A stretch of DNA of 32,265 nt from Methylobacterium sp. Leaf99 (lineage in GTDB: Bacteria; Pseudomonadota; Alphaproteobacteria; Rhizobiales; Beijerinckiaceae), in assembly GCF_001422375.1 (NCBI RefSeq), contig NZ_LMMU01000004.1:1-32265 (forward strand). Reading direction: 5' to 3'. Shown in pieces: positions 26,338-32,265 of the stretch; the stretch's first letter is position 1, and each line of letters begins with the position of its first letter. Position numbers and translations under genes: made by a program. The notes under the pieces were generated by a model. That model did no database searches, was not told the origin of the DNA, and saw only the letters and a list, made by a program, of their open reading frames with translations.

Positions 26338-27033
26338 ATGTTGAAGGTTCTAAGCGGCGACGTGGAGGCGCGGGACCCCGCCCTCATGGACCGGGTCTAC
26401 CGCTTCCGGCACGATTTCTTCGTCGATCACCTCAAGTGGGAAGCCTGCCGCAAGCCCGACGGCCGTGAGCGGGACCAGTTCGACGGACCCGACTGCCTCC
26501 ATGTGGTCGGTCAACAGGACTTGGTCGGTCAGCGGGACTTGGTCGGTCAACAGGACGGGGCCATCGTCTCCTACTCGCGCCTGCTGCCGACGACCCGCCC
26601 GCACCTGCAGACTCACCTCTACCCGGAACTCCTCAAGGGCGCGCCCGCGCCGTCGGGGCCGCGCATCTACGAATGGACGCGCTGCGCCGTGGCGCCGAGC
26701 AAGCGCGAGAGCGCCAAAGGTGTCGACGCCGTCTCGGGGGCCTCCTTCACCGCCGTGGCGGAGGTCGCCGCGCGTTTTGGCCTCGACGGGCTTCTGGTCC
26801 AGACGCATCCGGTGCTCGTCACCCGCCTGATGGACATGGGCTGGGACGTCGAACCCCTCGCCCTGCCCTGCGCCTACGGTGATTCGCTCCTGCTGCCGAT
26901 CTACGCCCGCCTGACGCCGGAGACCGTCGCCACCTGTCGGCGGGTGTTCGGCCTGTCCGGACCGGTGTTGCCGATCGATGCCGCCGATGGTCCGCGCCCG
27001 CCCGCCGATCAGCCCCACCGCCCCATGCCGTGA
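26338..27033 (+). CDS. LuxI-type acyl-homoserine-lactone synthase
   Basis: LuxI enzymes join an acyl chain from acyl-ACP or acyl-CoA to S-adenosylmethionine to make the quorum signal. The 231 residues carry the conserved Y-R-F-R-H-D-F-F (Arg24), W34, D-Q-F-D (Asp46, Asp49), S-R-L-L-P-T-T (Arg81) and Y-E-W-T-R (Glu112, Arg115). Between Asp49 and Arg81 the chain is about 11-12 residues longer than in LuxI; the excess matches two extra copies of a hexapeptide repeated three times (56-73). The ATG has GGGAG nine bases ahead; an upstream in-frame ATG is less likely. The C-terminal 15 residues are proline-rich. The stop lies within a 16-bp tandem duplication. Confidence 0.92.
   Translation: MLKVLSGDVEARDPALMDRVYRFRHDFFVDHLKWEACRKPDGRERDQFDGPDCLHVVGQQDLVGQRDLVGQQDGAIVSYSRLLPTTRPHLQTHLYPELLKGAPAPSGPRIYEWTRCAVAPSKRESAKGVDAVSGASFTAVAEVAARFGLDGLLVQTHPVLVTRLMDMGWDVEPLALPCAYGDSLLLPIYARLTPETVATCRRVFGLSGPVLPIDAADGPRPPADQPHRPMP
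26504..26557 (+). repeat. Three tandem 18-bp repeats inside luxI
   Basis: Copies at 26504-26521, 26522-26539 and 26540-26557 follow TGGTCGGTCAACAGGACT, with two changes in copy 2 and one at the end of copy 3. They encode V-G-Q-Q-D-L, V-G-Q-R-D-L and V-G-Q-Q-D and keep the frame. Confidence 0.95.
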
Positions 27034-27058
27034 GCGGATCGCGCCGTGAGCGGATCGC
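27027..27058 (+). repeat. Exact 16-bp tandem duplication across the luxI stop codon
   Basis: GCCGTGAGCGGATCGC occurs at 27027-27042 and again, without change, at 27043-27058. The luxI TGA (27031-27033) lies in the first copy. Confidence 0.95.
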
Positions 27059-27095
27059 CACGACCTCCTTTCCCGCCCGTTGTCAGAGTAATGCG

Positions 27096-27314
27096 ATGCC
27101 GACCGTCACCCAAGAACCCGCCGATCAGGGACCCGATGATCGAGGGGCTGCCGATCGGGGACTTCCCGAGATCGATCTCGTCCATCGCGCCATCGATCAC
27201 TCCATCGACCTGCGCGAGGCCGTGGGTCGGATCACCGATCCGCTCCTGCACACCCTCGCCGACATGCTCCTGTTCGAGCTCGGACGCCGTCTGGCGCGTC
27301 TGGAGGGCAAATGA
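27096..27314 (+). CDS. Small protein downstream of luxI, unknown function
   Basis: The 72-residue product is acidic at the start (P-T-V-T-Q-E-P-A-D-Q) and then forms a likely amphipathic helix, A-I-D-H-S-I-D-L-R-E-A-V-G-R-I-T-D-P-L-L-H-T-L-A-D-M-L-L-F-E-L with a basic end. I do not recognise it. The frame stays open to a GTG at 27030 that overlaps the luxI stop (GTGA), giving a 94-residue alternative; but that region is a tandem duplication and the extension is not protein-like. It lies on the luxI strand and may be co-transcribed. A weak ribosome-binding site keeps confidence moderate. Confidence 0.5.
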   Translation: MPTVTQEPADQGPDDRGAADRGLPEIDLVHRAIDHSIDLREAVGRITDPLLHTLADMLLFELGRRLARLEGK

Positions 27315-27351
27315 GGCGCGGCCGTCTCGCGAAGAGCGGGGCCGCCGAAGC

Positions 27352-27993
27352 TCACGACCGCATCTGGATGTGATCGAAGTCGAGTCCGGCCGTCCGGATG
27401 ACGATCTGGGTGCGGTTGCCGACCTCGAGCTTGCGCAGGATTTCGGTGACGTGCGCCTTCACGGTTGATTCGCCGACCTGAAGTTCGTGGGCGATCTGCT
27501 TGTTGAGCCTGCCCTGGCGGATCATTCCCAACACCCGCATCTGCTGGGGCGTGAGCCGGGCCAGGCGCTCGGCGAGCTGCGTTTGGCCCGGGTCGGCGGC
27601 CTCCGCCAGGGCGGCGGGCAGGAACAAGCCTCCGTCGAGGACGTCCGCGATGGCCCGCGTCAGGGTTGCGCGGTCCACGGCCTTGGGTACGAAGCCGGCG
27701 GCGCCGTGGTGGATGGCCTCGCGCATGATGCGCGGGTCGTCGAGGCCGGAGACCACGAGGATCGGCACGCGCGCGAACCGCGTCCGGATGGTGACGAGGC
27801 CGTCGAAGCCCTGGACCCCCTGCAACGACAGATCGAGGAGGACGAGGGCGACGGCGTCCTCGCCCGCCAGGGTGGCGCAGGCGCCGGTGATCCCGTCCGC
27901 CTCGTGGAGCACCGCCTCCGGATAGGCCAGCGCGAGGGTGCTGGCGAGGGCCTCGCGGAACAGCGGATGGTCATCGACGATGAGAAGATGCAT
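27352..27993 (-). CDS. NarL/FixJ-type response regulator
   Basis: The 213-residue protein has a complete receiver domain with the acidic pair D7-D8 (I-V-D-D-H-P), phospho-acceptor Asp53 in L-L-D-L-S, the Thr/Ser-region V-V-S-G-L-D and the switch lysine in F-V-P-K-A-V. A LuxR/GerE helix-turn-helix follows at about 147-205 (L-T-P-Q-Q-M-R-V-L through S-T-V-K-A-H-V-T-E-I-L-R-K-L). It differs from the LuxR above in having no autoinducer domain. No histidine kinase is in the window, so it is an orphan here. It converges with the luxI-downstream gene across 37 bases. Confidence 0.92.
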   Translation of the reverse strand: MHLLIVDDHPLFREALASTLALAYPEAVLHEADGITGACATLAGEDAVALVLLDLSLQGVQGFDGLVTIRTRFARVPILVVSGLDDPRIMREAIHHGAAGFVPKAVDRATLTRAIADVLDGGLFLPAALAEAADPGQTQLAERLARLTPQQMRVLGMIRQGRLNKQIAHELQVGESTVKAHVTEILRKLEVGNRTQIVIRTAGLDFDHIQMRS

Positions 27994-28056
27994 GCGTGCT
28001 CCGCCGCCCCGGGGACGTCCGCGCCCGGGCGGGGATATCCGGTTGAGGGTCCACAG

Positions 28057-28575
28057 CTAACGGCTCCCGCCCGGGACTGCCACCTGGGCGGCGGCACGCA
28101 GGTGGGCGAGGTGGCGCACGGCCAGGACGTAGCCGTGGGTGCCGAACCCCGCCATCACGGCGGTGGCGGCCAGGGAGACGTAGGAATGGTGCCGGAAGGC
28201 TTCGCGCCTGTGGACGTTGGAGATGTGACACTCGACGATGGGCACTTCGCAGGTGTTGAGCGCATCGAGGATCGCGATGGAGGTGTGGGTGTAGGCGCCC
28301 GCGTTGATGACGATTCCGGCCGAGCCGACGCGGTAGGCATGGATCCAGTCGATGAGCGCGTGTTCGGCGTTGCTCTGGTGGAAGGCGAGGCCGAGGCCGA
28401 AACTCCCGGCCTCGGCGCGACAGCGCGCTTCCACGTCCGCCAGGGTTTCCGAGCCGTAGATCTCGGGCTGGCGCCGCCCGAGGAGGTTCAGGTTGGGTCC
28501 GTTGAGGACCAGGATCGTGGTGTCCAGGCCGTCGGCTTCGGCATTCCTGGCGGCGGTCGTTCTGGCATCGGTCAT
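28057..28575 (-). CDS. aroQ: Type II 3-dehydroquinate dehydratase
   Basis: AroQ converts 3-dehydroquinate to 3-dehydroshikimate in aromatic amino acid synthesis (or in quinate breakdown). The 172-residue protein shows [19 protein letters not shown] (23-41) with catalytic Tyr40, [30 protein letters not shown], and [17 protein letters not shown] carrying the catalytic His. The extra 19 residues ahead of the core are not conserved in the family. The frame is open further upstream, but this ATG follows GAGGGAG. It is divergent from the arginase gene. Confidence 0.94.
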   Translation of the reverse strand: MTDARTTAARNAEADGLDTTILVLNGPNLNLLGRRQPEIYGSETLADVEARCRAEAGSFGLGLAFHQSNAEHALIDWIHAYRVGSAGIVINAGAYTHTSIAILDALNTCEVPIVECHISNVHRREAFRHHSYVSLAATAVMAGFGTHGYVLAVRHLAHLRAAAQVAVPGGSR

Positions 28576-28753
28576 GACGAAGGCTCCCTCTGCCTCGTTT
28601 GCGCCCCCGGGCGGGGGATTGCCAGGGCCGTCGGGGCGGCCCGGCGGAGGATATGTCCGGTGCCCCTTCGACACGGGTCTCTCGATCCGGCGTCTTCGAA
28701 TTGCCGTCGGCGGCCGTTAAGGCCGGGCCACGAGGCGGAGACCGGAGAGTGTC

Positions 28754-29683
28754 ATGGATCCCCGACGCTGTATTCTCATCGGCGCGCCCGTGCAGGCCGG
28801 CACGCGGCGCCTGGGCTGCGACATGGGACCGAGCGCATACCGCGCGGCCGGTCTCGGCCCGGTCCTCGCCGCCCTCGGCCTCACCGTTGAGGATCGCGGC
28901 AATCTCGCGCCCGTCCCCGGTGCCGTCCCCGCCCACCCCAATCCGGCGATCCACGGCCTGTCCGAGGTCGCGGCCTGGACCGTCGCCCTGGCGCAGGCCG
29001 CCGACGAGGCCGGGGCCGAAGGCGTACCGATCTTCCTCGGCGGCGACCACAGTCTGTCGGCCGGCACCGTGTCGGGCATGGCCCGGCGTGCGGCCCGCGA
29101 GGGGCGCCCGCTCTTCGTCCTGTGGCTCGATGCCCATCCGGACCTGCACACCCTCGACACCACCACGAGCGGCAACCTGCACGGGGTGCCCATGGCCTAC
29201 GCCACGGGCGCTCCGGGCTTTGCCGGCTACCTGCCGCCCCTCGGGGCACCCGTCGATCCGCACCACGTCTGCATGATCGGCCTGCGCAGCGTTGATCGGG
29301 CCGAGCGCGCCGCCCTGGGAACGGCGGGAATCCGTGTCCACGACATGCGCGCCATCGACGAGAACGGCATCGGCGTGCTGCTGGCGGATTTTCTCGACCG
29401 GGTGCGGCGAGCGGACGGCCTCCTGCATGTCAGCCTCGACGTCGATTTCCTCGATCCCGGCATCGCGCCGGGCGTGGGCACCACGGTGCCGGGGGGCGCC
29501 ACCTTCCGCGAGGCGCATCTCGCCATGGAGATGCTCCACGACAGCGGCCTCGTGCGCAGCCTCGACCTCGTCGAACTCAATCCGTTCCTCGACGAGCGCG
29601 GCCGCACCGCCCTGCTGATGACGGATCTCGCCGCCAGCCTCATGGGCCGGCGCGTCCTCGACCGGCCGACCCGGAGCTTTTGA
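28754..29683 (+). CDS. rocF: Arginase
   Basis: Arginase cleaves arginine to ornithine and urea using a dimanganese site. The 309-residue length is typical. Visible ligand motifs are G-G-D-H-S-L-S (near 96-102), W-L-D-A-H-P-D-L-H-T (near 124-133), followed by S-G-N-L-H-G-V-P-M, and S-L-D-V-D-F-L-D-P (near 229-237). The D-A-H-x-D-L-x-T form together with the S-G-N-L-H-G motif fits arginase rather than agmatinase. A GGAGAG lies just ahead of the ATG. The urea made can feed the urease encoded 12 kb to the left. Confidence 0.93.
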   Translation: MDPRRCILIGAPVQAGTRRLGCDMGPSAYRAAGLGPVLAALGLTVEDRGNLAPVPGAVPAHPNPAIHGLSEVAAWTVALAQAADEAGAEGVPIFLGGDHSLSAGTVSGMARRAAREGRPLFVLWLDAHPDLHTLDTTTSGNLHGVPMAYATGAPGFAGYLPPLGAPVDPHHVCMIGLRSVDRAERAALGTAGIRVHDMRAIDENGIGVLLADFLDRVRRADGLLHVSLDVDFLDPGIAPGVGTTVPGGATFREAHLAMEMLHDSGLVRSLDLVELNPFLDERGRTALLMTDLAASLMGRRVLDRPTRSF

Positions 29684-29684
29684 A

Positions 29685-29704
29685 CGGGCGGCTCACGCCG
29701 CCCG
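29685..29704. terminator. Stem-loop between convergent arginase and chemoreceptor genes
   Basis: CGGGCGGC (29685-29692) and GCCGCCCG (29697-29704) form a perfect 8-bp stem with a 4-base loop across a 9-base gap between two facing gene ends. It overlaps the receptor stop. T runs are short, so shared intrinsic termination is possible but unproven. Confidence 0.4.
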
Positions 29705-31201
29705 CGCCGGGCCCGTGTGGAGGTCGCGGAGGAACGCGGCGGTGACATTCCCCAGAAGACCGACTTGATCGCGCACGGCCTGGGTCGAGGCCTGGACCTC
29801 GTCGGCGACGACCGTGGTCGTCCCCAAGGCCTCGGCGACGGCCGAGACCTGGGCGGTCGCCGAGTGCGCGTCCTGCACGGCCGCGCCCACGTTGACGTCC
29901 ATGGCCTGCGTCGCCTGGCGCTGACGCTCGATAGCCTCGACCATCGCCGCGGTGGTGCGCTCGACATCGGCGATCCGCGCGGCGAAGCCCCGCATGAAGG
30001 CGATGGAGGTCTGCGTCGCCCCCTCGACGTCGCGGATCTGCGCCGCGATCTCCTCCGTCGCCCGGGCGGTCTGTCCGGCCAGGGTCTTCACTTCCGCCGC
30101 GACCACGGCGAAGCCCCGTCCGGCCTCCCCGGCGCGGGCGGCCTCGATGGTGGCGTTGAGGGCGAGCAGGTTGGTCTGCTCGGCCACCTGCCGGATCGCC
30201 GTGATCACCGAGCCGATCCGCTCGACGGAGACGGTCAGGGCGTTGACGGTCTCGCCGGTCTGGCGCGCCTCGTCGGCGGCCGCGCGGGTGACGGTGTTGG
30301 TGGCCGCCAGGTGTCCGGCGATCTCGTCGGCCGCCGCCGTGAGGCCGAGGCAGGTCTGGGCGATCTGGTGGACGTTGCGGCTGGCGTGCCGCGAACTCGC
30401 CGTGGCGCCGTCCGTGGTCTGCGCCGTCTCCCGGGCGAAGCGCATGAGGCGGGCGGCGCTGCCCTCCATGGTTCCGAGGGTCTGTTCGATGGTCCCCACG
30501 GCGCGGCCCATGGCGCCCTGGAATGCCTGGACCTGGGCCTCGACGGCGAGGACCCGTGCCTTCTCGGCCTGGACCTGGGCGACGGCCCGGCTCTTGAGGG
30601 CCTCGGCGGCGTCGCGGTCGGCCACGCTCTGCTGCAGGGCGTCGCTCGCGGCCACGCCGGCCTGAAGGCTCGCGACCAGCCAGACCAGGACCCCCGTCTG
30701 CGCGATCAGGATGGCGGCGTGAAGAAGGACGCGGTCGATCCCGGCGCCGTCCGGGAAGACGAGGCTCGGCAGCACGAGCGAGAGCCCGAGGTGATGCACG
30801 GCGACGATGGCCGCGAAGGCGACCAGCGCCTTCCAGTCGAGCCAGGCGGCGACCATGGCGAGACTCGCGAAGAAGTACATGTGCGCGTCGAGTTGCAGGC
30901 TGCGTCCGCCGCCCTCCCGGTGGAGGATCGCCACCAGCACGGCGACGAGACCGGCCAGCGCCATGCTGGACGCGATGCGCGTGCGCGGCCCGATCAGATC
31001 GCGGGTGCTCAGCCAGGTCGGCGGGAGCGCCAGCGCCAGGGCGGCGGCCGCCGCCGCCGCGTTCGGCAGGGCGCCCTGCCACGCGTTGATCCCGACGATC
31101 AGCGCGACGTTGACCCAAAGGAGCCCGATGAGCGCCTTGCCGGACGTGGTCCGGATCTTATCGAGGGTGGACCCCTGTGCCGAAGCCGGATGCAGCGTCA
31201 T
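29693..31201 (-). CDS. Methyl-accepting chemotaxis protein with multi-helix membrane sensor
   Basis: The 502-residue receptor has about six hydrophobic segments in residues 22-180 and no large periplasmic domain. Within them H-M-Y-F-F-A-S-L-A and [16 protein letters not shown] (near 108-150) form a histidine-containing pattern I have seen in other alphaproteobacterial receptors. A coiled coil follows (about 185-245), then the signalling hairpin, with tip [19 protein letters not shown] and [11 protein letters not shown]. The C-terminus ends A-R-A-A without a CheR-binding pentapeptide. The ATG at this position follows the end of the small upstream gene; an open extension upstream is disfavoured because it runs into that gene. 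Confidence 0.9.
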   Translation of the reverse strand: MTLHPASAQGSTLDKIRTTSGKALIGLLWVNVALIVGINAWQGALPNAAAAAAALALALPPTWLSTRDLIGPRTRIASSMALAGLVAVLVAILHREGGGRSLQLDAHMYFFASLAMVAAWLDWKALVAFAAIVAVHHLGLSLVLPSLVFPDGAGIDRVLLHAAILIAQTGVLVWLVASLQAGVAASDALQQSVADRDAAEALKSRAVAQVQAEKARVLAVEAQVQAFQGAMGRAVGTIEQTLGTMEGSAARLMRFARETAQTTDGATASSRHASRNVHQIAQTCLGLTAAADEIAGHLAATNTVTRAAADEARQTGETVNALTVSVERIGSVITAIRQVAEQTNLLALNATIEAARAGEAGRGFAVVAAEVKTLAGQTARATEEIAAQIRDVEGATQTSIAFMRGFAARIADVERTTAAMVEAIERQRQATQAMDVNVGAAVQDAHSATAQVSAVAEALGTTTVVADEVQASTQAVRDQVGLLGNVTAAFLRDLHTGPARAA

Positions 31202-31211
31202 GAGACTCGAC

Positions 31212-31517
31212 TCAGGGTTCTCGCGTCGTCGGACAACCCGCGACGCTGGAGGCATTGACGACCGCCCAGGCACCGGCCGCGCGCAGGCGCTGCGGGAAGT
31301 CCGGGTGTTCCGAGACGGCGACAGCCATCCAGGCCAACCCCGCCCCGCGCAGGATACGGCCGTCCGCCCGCCCGACTAGGTCGAGGATCCGGGTGGCGCC
31401 GGAACCGGGCGGCGCGATGACGAGGACGGGCCGGCCGGTCTCGGGCGCGCCCAGGATCAGGAGCGGTATTCCGAGGGCGGTTGCGGCCGGCAGGACGGAG
31501 TCGGACAGGAGCGTCAT
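31212..31517 (-). CDS. Small protein of unknown function upstream of the chemoreceptor
   Basis: The 101-residue product starts [16 protein letters not shown]. Alternating strands and helices ([31 protein letters not shown]) suggest a small alpha/beta domain without membrane segments. I do not recognise the family. Its stop is ten bases before the receptor ATG, so both genes are probably one transcript and perhaps one signalling unit. A TTG three codons upstream is an alternative start. No strong ribosome-binding site is visible. The gap 31,518-31,736 upstream shows no gene. Confidence 0.55.
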   Translation of the reverse strand: MTLLSDSVLPAATALGIPLLILGAPETGRPVLVIAPPGSGATRILDLVGRADGRILRGAGLAWMAVAVSEHPDFPQRLRAAGAWAVVNASSVAGCPTTREP

Positions 31518-31736
31518 GAAGGACAAATAACCGTGATGTCCTTCAAAAAGCTCTTAACGCGCTCGGAGAAGTTGCATGGGCCGGATGCTCCGTGTCCGTC
31601 CCCCCCCTCCCAAGGAGCCGAGGCCCGAATGGGCAATCCTGCGACGTCGCGGCGGGAGACGGAGTTTTGGCGCGTCGTTCTCGCGTGGCGGGCGGGCGCG
31701 GCGATACAGTCATGATCGCATCGGTCCGGAACTGGA

Positions 31737-32265
31737 TCAGTAGGCGTTGGTCGTGCGCACCAGGGAAAGCGGCGTCGCGAGCATGATGCGGATGTCGAAC
31801 AGCACGGACCAGTTCTCGATGTAGTGCAGGTCGTGCTCGACCCGGCGCCGGATCTTGTCGCTGGTGTCGGTCTCGCCGCGCCAGCCGTTGACCTGGGCCC
31901 AACCGGTGATGCCCGGCTTGACCCTGTGGCGGGCGAAGTAGCCGTCCACCACCTGGTCGTAGAGGGTGTTCGACACGTGACCCTGGAGGGCGTGGGGGCG
32001 GGGTCCGACGAGGGACAGCTCGCCCTTGATGACATTGAACAGCTGCGGCAGCTCGTCCAGGGACGTCCGACGGATGAAGCGGCCCACCGGGGTCACGCGC
32101 GGATCGCCCCGGGTCACCTGCCGGGCGGCGGCGAAATCCACCTTGTCGTGGTACATCGAGCGGAACTTGTAGACCTCGATGAGCTCGTTGTTGAAGCCGT
32201 AGCGCTTCTGCCGGAACAGGACCGGCCCGGGCGAGGTCAGGGCGACGGCCGCCGCCACGGCGAGC
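31737..32265 (-). CDS. Exopolysaccharide sugar transferase (bacterial sugar transferase family), 3' part
   Basis: Only the last 175 residues or so are in the window; the gene continues beyond the right edge. The C-terminal catalytic domain of undecaprenyl-phosphate sugar phosphotransferases (WcaJ, WbaP and ExoY type) is clear: [43 protein letters not shown], and [18 protein letters not shown]. The protein loads the first sugar phosphate onto the lipid carrier at the inner membrane. The ending R-T-T-N-A-Y resembles WcaJ-like proteins. Which sugar it uses cannot be told. Confidence 0.93.
   Translation of the reverse strand, partial: LAVAAAVALTSPGPVLFRQKRYGFNNELIEVYKFRSMYHDKVDFAAARQVTRGDPRVTPVGRFIRRTSLDELPQLFNVIKGELSLVGPRPHALQGHVSNTLYDQVVDGYFARHRVKPGITGWAQVNGWRGETDTSDKIRRRVEHDLHYIENWSVLFDIRIMLATPLSLVRTTNAY

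Overview
The window looks like chromosome from a high-GC alphaproteobacterium of the Hyphomicrobiales, most likely Methylobacterium or a close relative. This is inferred from the very high GC content, the long antisense shadow frames that follow from it, a fused urease gamma-beta subunit, an allantoinase of the PuuE type, a DUF6429 gene, and the mix of rut, sfn and LuxR/LuxI genes. No phage, insertion sequence, CRISPR array or origin was seen. I worked by eye, so all family assignments rest on motif recognition and not on searches.

Layout. Positions 1-4,630 hold a terminator, a DUF6429 gene, a minus-strand tRNA-Gln(CUG) with its own terminator, a small unknown gene with a leaderless-looking promoter, selO, another unknown gene and an allantoate amidohydrolase-type hydrolase. 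Positions 5,333-11,272 are a minus-strand run: puuE (allantoinase), an HAL/PAL-type ammonia-lyase, then rutA-rutB-rutC-rutD for uracil breakdown. Divergent from puuE is the urease cluster (11,476-16,971): fused ureAB, an AbrB-like antitoxin and PIN toxin pair, ureC, a DUF29 gene, ureE, ureF, ureG, followed by an overlapping chrA. Next comes a minus-strand four-gene operon with 4-8 bp overlaps (acyl-CoA dehydrogenase-like, NodS-like methyltransferase, cytochrome b, molybdopterin oxidoreductase; 21,393-18,158), then a sulfur-scavenging pair (SfnG-like and SfnB-like monooxygenases; 24,203-21,785). Positions 24,915-27,993 are signalling: an isolated receiver protein, LuxR, LuxI, a small unknown gene and a NarL-type response regulator. 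The right end has aroQ, arginase, a membrane chemotaxis receptor with a small upstream partner, and the 3' part of an exopolysaccharide sugar transferase cut by the window edge.

How it fits together. The first half is largely a nitrogen-salvage island: uracil (rut), allantoin and allantoate (puuE, amidohydrolase), amino acids (ammonia-lyase), urea (urease), and further right arginase, which makes urea. Several steps feed urea, carbamate or ammonia. Missing from the window are ureD, the urea transporter, rutE/F/G and the ureidoglycolate step.

The observations most worth a second look are the toxin-antitoxin module placed between ureAB and ureC; the LuxI gene carrying three in-frame 18-bp repeats plus an exact 16-bp duplication across its stop codon, with a perfect 16-bp palindrome (candidate lux box) before it; the stem-loop immediately in front of the amidohydrolase start codon; and the paired inverted repeats in the sfnG leader.
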